Part shown: in pieces, positions 47,115-57,601 of the stretch
How the letters are laid out: the number at the start of each line of letters is the position of its first letter
Numbering within the stretch: position 1 is the first letter of the stretch
DNA from: Cyathus striatus
Lineage: Eukaryota > Basidiomycota > Agaricomycetes > Agaricales > Nidulariaceae
Reading direction: 5' to 3'
Length of the DNA stretch: 64,000 bases
Assembly: GCA_025738555.1 (NCBI GenBank)
Contig: JAOVFP010000019.1
Span: 434,001 to 498,000, forward strand
Position numbers and translations under genes: made by a program
The notes under the pieces: generated by a model
The model's database searches: none
What the model saw: the letters and a program-made list of their open reading frames with translations, nothing else
What the model was told of the DNA's origin: nothing

Positions 47115-47143
<29 letters not shown>
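46923..47143 (+). other. LINE 3' untranslated region and poly(A) tail
   Basis: A ~190-bp trailer, then about 29 consecutive A residues (47115-47143) directly before the second copy of the target duplication. This is direct evidence of target-primed insertion. Confidence 0.9.
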
Positions 47144-47145
<2 letters not shown>

Positions 47146-47158
47146 AATTCGAATATAC

Positions 47159-48009
47159 CATCGTGGACGGGCGTCTACCCAGAAGGGGTTATGTGTTGTG
47201 TGTTGGTAAGAGGGAATATGGAGTGAATGCAGTACTGTGAAATCTTAGCACTCAGTATTCAATGAGACTTAAGTAGTATGAAATATGCTTACAATTTTTC
47301 TTGCCTTGCCTGTTTGCCCCTTCAAGTTACCATTGTTTTATCAAGCAGTGCACAAAAGTATTAATAAGTTATAACCACTACTAGTTCCAGTGTCATGCTG
47401 GAGTGGAGTGTAAGCACACTCGAATCATTCAGAACCTGTATTTTAATCAAGTCGGAACACCACAAGCACCATGCTGTTTAAGACAGAAAGAACCAAATTA
47501 TCAACTTCAATATAAGTAATATAAGTATAGAATCTCTGTGGTGACGGTGCCGGTAACGAAGACGCGGTGACACAGTGACGCATTGACGCAGCAATAATAG
47601 CCGTGACCAACCGCGATCAATCAATTCATCAAGCTTAATCAAGCCCCAGGGCCATATGAGGCTAAAACACATATCGAGATACTTACCTAAAAATTGGCTG
47701 CGGCAGATTTATTAATCTTGCATGTTCAGTGTGTTCAGCAAGTATGTCATAATTTCCAGGCTACACAAGAACAATTTGCCTCACAAGTAAGCGCCTGCTA
47801 GTGTCAAAATTGAAAAGACTACCGAACTTACTATACTTAGGAAGTATATACGTACTATTTGAATTACTGTTGATCTACCTGAAACTGCCTGAAGGCCCCA
47901 AACTCGGAGATAAATTCAGTTACCAGTGCTTAAATGAGCACTCTTTCAGACCAAGGTTTGCACACAGTCTGTCACTTTTCGCCCATCCGGAGCAGCATGG
48001 ACAGGTTGG
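47159..48009. other. intergenic region upstream of DUF6533 copy A
   Basis: No gene was seen. The segment at 47909-47942 (AAATTCAGTTACCAGTGCTTAAATGA) matches segments before the other three family copies and is a candidate promoter element 70-90 bp before the ATG. Confidence 0.5.
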
Positions 48010-48700
48010 ATGTACGACAGTGTTTTTATCTGCAATTGTTCTTGCTGTAAGAAAATTCAACCATCGTGATTCCCATTAAGTATAGCTAACAGTGTATTTT
48101 ATTTCCAGTGGCTGCCTTCGTAGTTCTCCTCTATGACCATTTCAGCAATTTCCAATTCAAATATAAGTACATTTGGAAGTAAGCGCAATTCCCTCTCCTC
48201 TCAAATTCGTTTTTGTTGAATTGTATGCGTTAATAACAAGACATTCCCTAACACCCGTCAAGTTTGTGTACGTATTCAGTTGTTATTTTTCCTTCTTTTG
48301 TCAATCATATGTTAATGTTCATTATAAGAAAACCGATAGCAACTAACAATAATGAAACGAGTGTGAACATCGTCATAGTGTTTTCTGGATTGCAGGCGGG
48401 CACCCGTTGGTCCATATATTGGTACACATTTTCAATTGCATTACATTCAATTGTGATATTACGAGGTATGTTGTCTCTATACCACTTATTCATGATATGC
48501 AACAGACCACAGTCTACGCCTTGCATCAAAAGAACCATATAGTTGGAATAACCCTGGTCATCCTCCTGGTTATAATGCTTGTGCTGTGTATACACTCTTT
48601 GTTGTTTTCTTTTTATAATAACGTGTATGACAATATATGCATTGCAATGTCGGTATCTTCAAGTCTGAATTATTTTGGGGATGTTTCTGCCAACCTGACC
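48010..48700 (+). pseudogene. DUF6533-type membrane protein, copy A, 3'-truncated
   Basis: Exons 48010-48046, 48109-48178, 48241-48310, 48396-48465 and 48513 onwards. The 70-nt exons 2 and 3 match those of copies B, C and D. The reading holds the DUF6533 core: AAFVVLLYDHFSNFQFKYKYIWK, HSLTPVKFVYVFS, then membrane helices and VYALHQKNHIVGI. After LNYFG (about 48684) similarity to the family ends. The last exons (with the R-D-G motif) are gone, replaced by unrelated DNA and an inserted element. Donor of intron 3 is a weak GTTAAT. Function of the family is unknown; it resembles multi-pass receptors (inference). Confidence 0.65.
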
Positions 48701-49006
48701 TATTACCCAGAGGTAGAGCCAATAGGGGAAGTCAAACCTAGGTGTTTCGTGGCGCCAAGGAAATAATGGTAGTGTGTGAACTTCATTTCGTATCATCCTA
48801 GGTTTGACAACCCAGGACCCCTGAAAATTCCCTGAAATCCCTGATGTAAAAACGGATAAAAGTTGGGAAATTTTTTGAAAATGCCTATAGAAAAAACGGA
48901 TAAAAAGCAATGTTTTTGTGAAAATGCCTGTGGTAAATTGCCATATAAAAATTGGGAGTGACAAGGTAGGCCTAGTCCTGAAGCGGATAAAAATTGGGAT
49001 CATGAC

Positions 49007-49088
49007 GAAGGATCAAACCCAGACCTTTACGTCTTTAGTTACCCACGCTGCAACAATTACAATGTTATTAACCACTACTCTACGAAGG
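49007..49088 (-). other. tRNA-like sequence (degenerate)
   Basis: On the minus strand TAGAGTAGTGGTTAA fits a Pol III A box and GGGTTTGATCC a B box, at a spacing that allows a tRNA with a small intron. Arms pair poorly and no reliable anticodon is seen. Probably a tRNA relic or SINE-type promoter. Confidence 0.4.
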
Positions 49089-49214
49089 TTATGAAAGTAC
49101 ATGTAAAGTAAGGGCAATAACGTGTTTCTGGTTAAGCAAATATGAAAACATTGATGAGGTTGATAGCTAGAGCGCTAATCAATAATCCCGCTCTCTGTTC
49201 ACTCCTCCACAACG

Positions 49215-50021
49215 ATGTCAACCACTGTACTTGATCTCATTGAAGATCCCTTTTTCAATCCTGATGCTTGGATAGGAAAGGGTTTCAAGTATTCAAACGA
49301 TGTCCCATGGCAGTTGACCATGTACCTTGAAGGCCTTGTAAAGATGCCACCAGGATTTGCAAGCGCAGTCATACCTGACATCAGAATGAGTGTACTGGAA
49401 TTCACACAACTGAAGCTTCTTCAACCCACATATGATTTGATCTATACCAAGCCTCAAACTTGTTTCCATAAAGAGGGCCCAAATCAAGATACAAAAGTTC
49501 TCTTGCAGCATCCAATTCCTGAAGGATATGTTAGCAGTGTATCAACAGGCCATAATGGATGGAAATATATCCATTGAAGACCCTTGCTTTAGAGGGTCAT
49601 GTCTTTCTCTGTGGTGCATTGGGCTATGGAATGGGATACAGTATACTACTTAGTCCTCGCTATTTATGAAAAGTCTAGTGCAAAAGGTGCAAGACATACT
49701 TGGGTGTCTGACTCATCTAATATTTCAGCAGTATCAAATATCCCAATCCAAGTGTATGAGTACTTTGTTGGTGTGCAGTTCCAAGATATGTTGATTAGCA
49801 GCGTGAACTTCCAGGCAAAGCAGTTCAACCTCCTGCAGTCTGCAAATTTCTTGTGTGCTCTTGAGGCCATTCTGATTGCCGCAGTTGGGTGTGTTAAAAT
49901 TTCACACTCTGACTGGATTCTCTTCAAGAAACTTACCGCTAATGCTGCGGACATAGAAAAGGCTTTAGATTCTCTCAGAAAAAAAGATACACGGACTTGG
50001 GATGAGAGCGAGAACTGTTAG
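49215..50021 (+). pseudogene. unrecognised decayed ORF inside the small element
   Basis: Two open stretches (49215-49577 and 49599-50021) have good protein-like composition. Between them the reading moves through other frames (AIMDGNISIEDPCFRG, then HVFLCGALGYGMGYSIL), so one original gene of ~260 residues has suffered frameshifts. I do not recognise it, and no transposase motif was found. It may be a captured host gene or an unknown element protein. Confidence 0.35.
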
Positions 50022-50274
50022 ATGCATATGTATCTTTCATTACCTGCTATTCTAATCATTTTCTGTACTCTTAATACCACTCTGAGTGCTGCTAGGCAAA
50101 AGTTTCGAAAAATCCGATTTTTTTTGACTATGCCTGTGCAAATTTCCAGATAAAAATTGCATTTTGAAGATGCCTGGGTCATTTTCCAGATAAAAACCAT
50201 GATTTTCGGTGTGGATAAAAATCTGATGGTTTTGGAACAGGCATTTATATGTATATTTGGGGGTCCTGACAACC

Positions 50275-51634
50275 CCCAATACAAACGAAGGCAACTGATA
50301 CTTGGTCAGGTCGGGAATGAACTGAGTCCGAAATTCGAATACACAACATTCTGCAAATGTAGATTAATCATTAAATAGATATTGTTTTCTGCAGCTTCCA
50401 TAACCATTACTTTAACCATGCCTCACAATTGCATATCAGAACAACAGCAACATGAAAGGGTGGCACTATTAGAAGCTTTCATTGTATATACATGTGGCTG
50501 GAGTAAATAAGGAACATTATGTAATTGATGTGCTCACAGTGAAGGCAACTTTTTCTGTAATTTTTTACTGTACTTCTCAATGTTTCAACTGATTCTAATT
50601 ACATGAGTATAATATGTACATTTATATATCCTACCCTGGGCAATTTTTATTGAAAAAATCTGCAAGAAACTTCCTGAACAGTCAACTATTTGTGAGTTAA
50701 GTGAGGCACGAGGATTATGTAATGTTCCTTACTTAATCCAGCCATGTGTACTATAGCTGAAGACTATGTTAGAACGACTACATTTACAAGGTAAATTAGT
50801 ATAACCATCGGGGTTGGGCAAATTCAAATTCGAATTGCTGACCAAGTGTTTTCTTGGACCTCGCAATGATGAAGGAATTAAACCCTTCAGCTGTACCTGT
50901 GGGAAGTTATTTCATTTCGCCGTTTGATTGTATCGTATTTTTGTATCACCAGGTTAGACTTCCCCTAATATAAGTACAGACAGACAGGTCTCTTGAAGAT
51001 TGATTCAAAATTTTCAATTCACTTCAATGGGGTAAGACTGTAGGTTAGCTTTAGTACATAGGTGAAACACTATGCTGTACCAAATATACTTAATTCGTCA
51101 ACTGTCCATCGAACTCTTGCACCGGAATGGCGGCAAGTGTGGAGTATTCTGATATCAGGTACCAGGAGCAGTCACGTCATCGAGGGAGCCAGACTGAAGT
51201 ACAAATGACATGTCAAGGTCTGTCCATAAAGCTAAATACATAAAATTTTGAGGTGCTGGTAGATTCCGTTCATTTACATACTTCATGTCCTGTGAGGCCT
51301 CTCTGCCTCTTGTATGATCAATACTATATAATATGTCCTGATCATGGAAGAAAAAAAGGATTACATGTAAGTACTTTAGCTAAGTATACTTCCACAGGAA
51401 CGGAATGTAAATCTTCATACAAGTGCATGACATGATACCGACCTTTCTATACATAGTTGTATGAAGTACATACATTGTATTTGAGTTTCTGCAGATAAGT
51501 ACCTATATAAGTATTAGTAGCTACTATCCCTGAAACTATCCCAACAAGAAGATCAATTTAGTTCTCAATACATAAATGATCACAATCTAGTAGACCATTG
51601 TGTATCGTCAGTTTCATCCATCCTAAGCTGCAAT
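50275..51634. other. intergenic region upstream of DUF6533 copy B
   Basis: AT-rich, no supported gene. The shared upstream motif of the DUF6533 family appears at about 51549-51582 (CAATTTAGTTCTCAATACATAAATGA). Confidence 0.5.
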
Positions 51635-53215
51635 ATGGATATGATGAATATGTATCAGTTTGTTTTTATCCGAAATTGTTCTTGTTGTAAGATAATTTCA
51701 TTCATTATAATACTCGTCAACTAAAGCTTACACTAACTCCGTTTCATTTTAGTGGCTGCTTTTGTAATTCTGGTCTACGACCATTTAAGTAATTACCAGT
51801 TCGAATATGATTGCATCTAGAGGTAAGTAAAAATTGCCCTCTCTTCCCAAATGCCCTTTTGATTAATTGCATGAGATAAGACAATCAGCAACACCTGTTA
51901 AAATTTCCTACATATTTAGCTGTTATTTTGCCCTCCTTTGCCAATCATATGTTAACGCACATTTTCAGCATAACAATAACGTCTAACAAAAACAAAACAA
52001 GTGTCAACGTCGTCGTCGTATTCTCTAGCTTGCAGAAGGCACCCATTAATCCATTGATATGTTGATTATGGTTTTCATTTTCAATGATGTCCTGTTCAAT
52101 TTTAGGAGTAACCTTACACATAGTTGTGATGTTGCGAGGTATGCCCTTTCTCTACTACATATGTGCATTACACAATAAATGATTATACTACAGTGTACGC
52201 TTTGCATCAAAAAGATTGTACAATCAGAATAATTCTGTTCATCTTACTGGCTACAATCTTTACCATATGCATATACTCTACATGGCTATTTTCCCTTCAC
52301 AACGTTTATGACGATATATGTAATGCTAAGTCCATGTCATCAAATCTGGATTATTTTGGAAAAGTTTTCTTATTTATACTATTGGCCCATCTGGTTGGCT
52401 CATTCCTATACATATAGATTTTTCTTGTTATGTGAAGAATTAATAACATTAACCTTAACACTTGCGAAAAGAAATGTGGCACCTCAATATCAAAATATTG
52501 TTTGCAAAGTTGTTCGAGAAGGAGGAGGGATGTAAGGTATCGACCTTGCATGTTCGGACTTGGCAATGACTATGGAATATCATGTGACCTCATCAACCTT
52601 CTCCACGCACTACCCTTCACCTCATTGGTTCATCTCTCAGTATTCCTTTACGGAACCGTTAACACTCGACTCATTTCTCTTTCTAACCAATCACTTGCAT
52701 CTCTTTTTCTTCTCTCTGACTCACTACTTACTTTCTCTTTGACTCCAATTGACTCATTACTTACTGTGTAGATACTTATAAATAGCTTGTAGAATTACCT
52801 TGTACCAGTAGAGTTCTTGAATACGAGACCCTACGACACACACCCTCGGAAATTAAGTCTCAAGTTCTCGGACTCGCATCACTTTAATCCCATGTGTTTC
52901 CAGTGACAAGCATAATCTTCTTGCTTGAAACTCAGAAACTCCACAAGGGATAAGTGCCTTCATGGTTGGTATGTTTATCTAACTTTCGTGGCATTACTGG
53001 AATCATTATATCTTATAATGATACATTCAGTGATTTCGATCTCTGTTATGATCCCATTTGGCCAGGCTGAGCTTCATGCCACATTGCTAAGCTTTGGTTT
53101 CGTGTATGTTTCTATTTCTTTCTGCTATATATTTTATGTCTCATCGTGCATGGTGTCCAGTTGGAAGACAACCATATTTCCAATCCTGGTGTGTCATTAC
53201 TCAATTTGAAGTATA
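51635..53215 (+). pseudogene. DUF6533-type membrane protein, copy B, broken
   Basis: Exon 1 51635-51686 (MDMMNMYQFVFIRNCSC) and exon 2 51753-51822 (AAFVILVYDHLSNYQFEYD) match the family, but exon 2 ends with TAG (51818-51820) where the conserved Trp codon TGG belongs. Exon 3 (TPVKISYIFSCYFALLCQ) is followed by a TGA early in exon 4. Later exons are recognisable (VYALHQKDCTIRI; VREGGG). A 415-bp solo LTR (52531-52945) interrupts the R-E-G-G-G exon; across one AGGGA the reading continues ISAFMV as in copy C. Another TGA lies at 53207-53209. Clearly non-functional. Confidence 0.75.
52531..52945 (+). mobile_element. solo LTR, 415 bp
   Basis: Starts TGTAAGG, ends CTCCACA, with the 5-bp duplication AGGGA on both sides (52526-52530, 52946-52950). 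A TATAAATA box at about 52776 and T/C-rich upstream tracts fit an LTR promoter. No internal retrotransposon DNA remains, so it arose by LTR-LTR recombination. It is unrelated in sequence to the gypsy LTRs above. Confidence 0.8.
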
Positions 53216-55433
53216 TCAATCAACTCTTAATCATGCATGCAATTTATCCTGTAGACATGTAAACTTATTAAGAGTTTTCTTCAATTACCCACAGATCCAT
53301 CCACAGATCAGCCGATGGCATTGATAAGTGATGTAGAGCTAACAAGCATTATACCATAGTCAAAAACGCCACCTTATTTGAACCAAATGTTTCTCTTGTG
53401 TATGTATTGATTCTCTACCTTAAGATATAAATAAGACCTTTTCCCCAAGGGTACACTAGAGTCAACAGGACGTCCCATCACTCAAATATAGAAGTTTCAC
53501 CGTGTGATACACTGCAGGATCTTTGGCTTAAGCCTTAACATGATGCAGCACACTTGTACATTGTACTAGGTAAATAGATGCAGAATGATATTTTTGAATC
53601 ACTATGATTATTACAACAACATTGAAGCTCAAATGAAAACTTATAGTACAATTAGCATTGAGCAGAGCATGTTTATGTTAATTCATGTAGTGTAGGAGGC
53701 AGCTTAGTTGAGTCTGTAGTTGCGTTGCATCTAAGGCACACTCAATGCTCGAGTTATCTGCACAATTTACTTGATCCAACACTGGGCAAACAACTCACAT
53801 TTGTGACAGCGTACATCTGTACAATACTTCCGTGGTTCATTGTTTTCTATCTGCTATTCACCAACTACTTAGTGCGTGTTTTAATACATGGGCTGAAACT
53901 GGCTGAAAATCAATGGCGAGGTTAATTACATATGTTTTTTCTGCACTCAAGGGGGTCTGGCTTACTGGTTGTATGTGGTCGGAATGCATTCCCTATGATG
54001 CAGTGAGTTACACAGATTCAGTATATTTTTTCTACTTTAATCAGAATCAATAACTTCAAATGCCAAAAGAAATACTGGTAAATTGGATGTAATGACTGAT
54101 ATGAACAATCACCCGGGGGCGACTAGCTCAATGCGTTGTAACACACTTATATGGTGACCATCGAAGATATCGGAAATAGATATTTGTGTATTGGCACACT
54201 GTGCTACTTGGATGTCCTGATTATATTTGCACTTGGAAGAGGTGCAGCCATAGAACCATAAGAGATGGCTTAGCCCTTGTGTTCAAGCACTTAAGCTTGA
54301 GCTGAAGACTGTCTCGTACTTGGATTACCATGAGGTATATTTATAATATCACTACAATAATACCTGACATTTTGTGACTAAGTATTGGTAGTTACTTAAA
54401 TGCGCCAATGAATATTATCACTAGAACTCTCTAAAATGTAATCAAGGCATTTGGCTAAATTGCTTTCCATATCTACCAGTGATTGTATTGTGCTATGTAA
54501 CTGAATAAATAATGGAAGCATAAAAGATTTATTGCAGGCATACATTGTGAGAATGTAGGGAATGTGAGAGCTTGGTTGTGTCTACAATATGCAGTAACTT
54601 GGCAGTGTCTTAGTCTAACATTGAAAGCTGTTGATTAAATCAGCTTTGGCCTGGGCCCATTCTAATACTATTAATAACAAATAAAGAAATAAGGCCAACA
54701 AGCAGCAAAGCCCACTACCCCCATATTAACTGTTTACCATAACTTGAGCCTTCAACAAAACAATTGATCTTAATATTGATATATACTATAAAAGTTGATA
54801 CATGATCTATTTAGCCATGGTTCCTGATTAAGTGTCATTGATCTGGTCTCGACACATACTTGCAAGTGGAAGAGACTGGTGTCAATATTGTAATAGCCAG
54901 AGGAACAAATGCTGTAGTAAAGAAGTCCGCTGTCAAACCAGCTATCAATGGCACAACAAAGAAGCCTGCCAGAAAGGTCCCTTCGAAGAAACATGGCGTT
55001 ATTTCCCCTGCTACTGGGAAGCTGACAAATGTCAAAAAATCTACTTTGAACATTCTAGTGAAGAAACCTGCCAGTAACACTCCTGTGAAAACCTGCTAAC
55101 AATACTCCTGCAAAGAAACTCACCAATGACAAAAACAATGGAGGCAGAATAACATGAATAATGGTAGCAGCAGAAAGAAGTTGTTCAAAAATCACAACAT
55201 TGTGTGTTTTCTTCACTTTGTTTGTCTCTCTTCTTGATGATATGCTTACAGAATGCCATAGAATTTCAATGTCAATCCTGCAGCGATTGTTAACAGTGGA
55301 CTGAACATCTATAATACTTTCAAACCTTTGGCAACAACAGTAGCTCTGGCTGAAGCAAGGTATCAAGATATATACATGATATGGAACACCCACTGTCATA
55401 CCCACTAGCCTATCATCAACCTCAAATTCTCTC
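53216..55433. other. intergenic region with low-complexity coding-like fragment
   Basis: Mostly AT-rich with no supported gene. The plus-strand stretch 54860-55140 reads as Lys/Pro/Thr repeats (VKKSAVKPAINGTTKKPAR, LTNVKKSTLN, LVKKPASNTPVKT) broken by a stop. It may be a relic of a low-complexity exon or simply a degenerate ~36-bp repeat. Confidence 0.35.
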
Positions 55434-55453
55434 CAGGATCCTCATTTGTAAAA

Positions 55454-56100
55454 TTACTTGGGAGGATCACCAGTAACAGTCGTCCAAGTGTCACCCTCAG
55501 GAACTGTCCAATTCCCATGACAGCCATACAACCAGTCAATCTCCTTCTGCACTGCAACAAATGCATCTATGGGGCACATACCATCTTTCTGCTCTGGACA
55601 TCCACAGATATCAGTGAGGAGCAATGCCATCATTGATAATCACATGAATTTGGGGTCCAGAGGTGGAGGTACATTCCAGAACTGCTATGAAGGTAAGCAA
55701 GATACAAGGTAAATGAGAGAGATAACCATACATTGTATATTCATAGCAAATGGAGCAAGCTCTGAGACTCAGAAGGTTTGATCCTTCAGAATGTGGGTGT
55801 ATGGCAGAGGCCCATTAGAAGCAAAGTTGCTGAGGTTTAACACAGTGATCACTATCTCACACATTAACAATGTATCTTAGAGACAAACCAAATACATACT
55901 TCCCATGACATTCGCCATTTAATCGCACACTGATGCTAGTAATGTGACAAGCCATGCTGTAAGTTGTACTCTGATCATCCATATCATCCAGTGTAAAGAG
56001 AGTGAGAGAGCAGGTGCCTGAAGCCATAGTTCACCAAGCCTTCAAGGGTGAAGTGTGTTGCTGCATCAGAATCCTCCATAGGCATTTCTAATCCTAACTC
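55454..56100 (-). pseudogene. histidine-acid-phosphatase-like gene, decayed C-terminal part
   Basis: The minus-strand reading gives VITVLNLSNFASNGPLPYT, then after an in-frame TGA (55769-55771) VSELAPFAMNIQC, an intron-like gap, QIHVIINDGIAP and, after a one-base frame change, CPEQKDGMCPIDAFV with a final Cys, ending at 55454. The spacing S-x-x-x-PFA..., N-D-x-x-x-PL, then Cys-rich -C-x-[IL]-D-x-FV fits the C-terminus of fungal histidine acid phosphatases as I remember them. Farther upstream (ACHITSISVRLNGECHGK) the match is less clear, and no RHG active-site motif was found. Family assignment is moderate. Confidence 0.4.
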
Positions 56101-56210
56101 AGGCCCGCTAGTGGTGACGAAGGTGGGAGCAGTGACTATAGCAATGGTGGTGATGGCAGTGAGAAAGGTAGTGAAGAGGACGAAGAATAAGACATACAGT
56201 TTCATCCTCT

Positions 56211-57601
56211 ACACGGTGCTTCCAGGCTTCAGTCTGCACGATTGGCAATTCTATGAGCTAGTGCCGATGTTCCCTCAGTCACACGTCCTGGAGGCACAGT
56301 TTGATCACTGGCAGCACAAAGGAGCATGAATAACCTCCCATTTTGACTCCTGAGGCCTGAGTCCCGATGCTGAGTTTGATCACCCTATTGCGAAGCTTTG
56401 CATTTTGGTGGGCAGTGATAGTAAGAGGCACGAGGGATGGGAGGTGTATGATGGTTGATGTATCCTTCATATGTGCTGTTCATCTGTGTGGTGGTTTTGT
56501 CGATGGCAACGATGTCAATAATCAATGAGGCTGATGACCCAGGAAAGATGAGGACTGATGGAGAGGAAGGTGGTGGCGGTAACAAGGGAATGGATGGCAT
56601 GTTGCCTTCATCAAGGTTGCATAGCAAAATGACCAGCTTTCGAATCTCCAGCTGTTATGGTATTCCCCCGATCATGATGCTTGAGGTTCTTAAAACGTTG
56701 GGTTTACGTTGGCATGTTCGAAGAACTTTACCAGCGATGGTCATAGTGTAGGCTAACGAGACCTGCATTAATGGTTTCAACAATATGAATGAAGCTGTGG
56801 CTTACCTATTTCCATTGTGTATCGAAGCTGCCTCAAGCAACTGAGACCCTCCCGACCCCCCAACTACAACTCAACACCTACTTCCAATCAACTAACCATC
56901 AGTCCCCTTCCAACAGTGCAGGCCAGCAGACAGCAAACCCACCAATCTAATGATAGGCTATGGCAAAATACAAATCAGAACGAAGTGTAGAAAGAACAGG
57001 AAAAGAACTAACCAGATAGTTATCGTTATGAATTGAGGTTGATGAGGAACGACAGCTGTTGGCAAATTCAAATCGTCAGATGCCAACACATTACAACAGT
57101 CACAAAGTGCCACTCAGAAGTTGTTAGCCAATCAGTGGGTCAGAAACTGAGATCCCGAACACGATCCACAAATTGTCTTATTAGGAAATCCAAATGTCCC
57201 CATAACCCACTTAGCACTACCTTGGGAGGTAGTGGGAATAACGTAACTGGACTTATTGAAGTTACAGACCCTCAGCCGCACATCAGATGCGAATCATCTT
57301 CTGAACTTCCATCATGGCTACCTCCCGCACATTGTGTTTTGACAGAATACTCTGCATACGACTTATATCAATTTCAGTGGCATAATAAGTTAACGGAGCC
57401 TTATTTTCCCTACCTCCTACCTCCTAGCCTATGCCATACGGTCACCCATGGGTCGTCACCGTCTCGCATATCATCAGGGGAAAAGTTCGTAACCTACTCG
57501 TGCCATCCTTTAAATAGGACTTCTGATACACACGTTCCGATTTTATAATGCTGTGGAGGATGTGAACATAAATAAAACTTGCTGTTGTGATTACGTATGC
57601 C
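56211..57601. other. intergenic region, nothing supported
   Basis: Open frames here (for example 57033-57548) have no domain, no splice continuity and mixed composition. Upstream exons of the phosphatase-like relic may lie at 56205-56600, but no chain could be followed. Confidence 0.4.

Larger units (their letters stand above)
27893..47143 (+). mobile_element. full-length LINE (non-LTR retrotransposon) with APE, RT and RNase H
   Basis: A 15-bp target duplication GAAATTCGAATATAC flanks it (27878-27892 and 47144-47158), and it ends in a run of about 29 A, so the whole element is present. Without the inserted DNA (33946-43734 plus one 9-bp duplication) it is about 9.45 kb, large for a LINE. Order: 5' leader, gag-like ORF1 (28248-30098), two small membrane-like ORFs (30746-30952, 31359-31574), ORF2 (from 32068). 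The coding strand is strikingly C/A-rich and G-poor throughout, which supports one element. The endonuclease, RT, RNase H and Cys-His tail resemble I/Tad1-type LINEs. Nonsense and frameshift lesions indicate an inactive copy. Confidence 0.85.
48813..50268. mobile_element. small DNA element with tRNA-like segment and decayed ORF
   Basis: The ends match as inverted CAGGACCCC (left CAGGACCCCTGAAA, right reversed CAGGACCCCCAAA), flanked by ACAACC on both sides (48807-48812, 50269-50274). Inside are degenerate ~45-bp repeats near both ends (ATGCCTGT...GATAAAAATTG), a tRNA-like stretch and a broken ORF. A 6-bp duplication fits no family I can name firmly, so the boundaries are tentative. Confidence 0.45.

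Noticed and set aside
54835..55405. Hydrophobic minus-strand ORFs that look like membrane proteins
   Set aside because: They are the antisense of the Lys/Pro-rich plus-strand repeat (AAG/GAA codons read as CTT/TTC) and have no splice or family support.
55984..56205. Signal-peptide-like start (MKLYVLFFVLF) on the minus strand as the true start of the phosphatase-like gene
   Set aside because: The frame does not connect to the recognisable C-terminal parts without lesions, and no RHG active-site motif follows; kept only as a possibility.
57033..57548. 171-residue open frame
   Set aside because: No domain, no continuity with neighbouring exons and composition like random AT-rich DNA.
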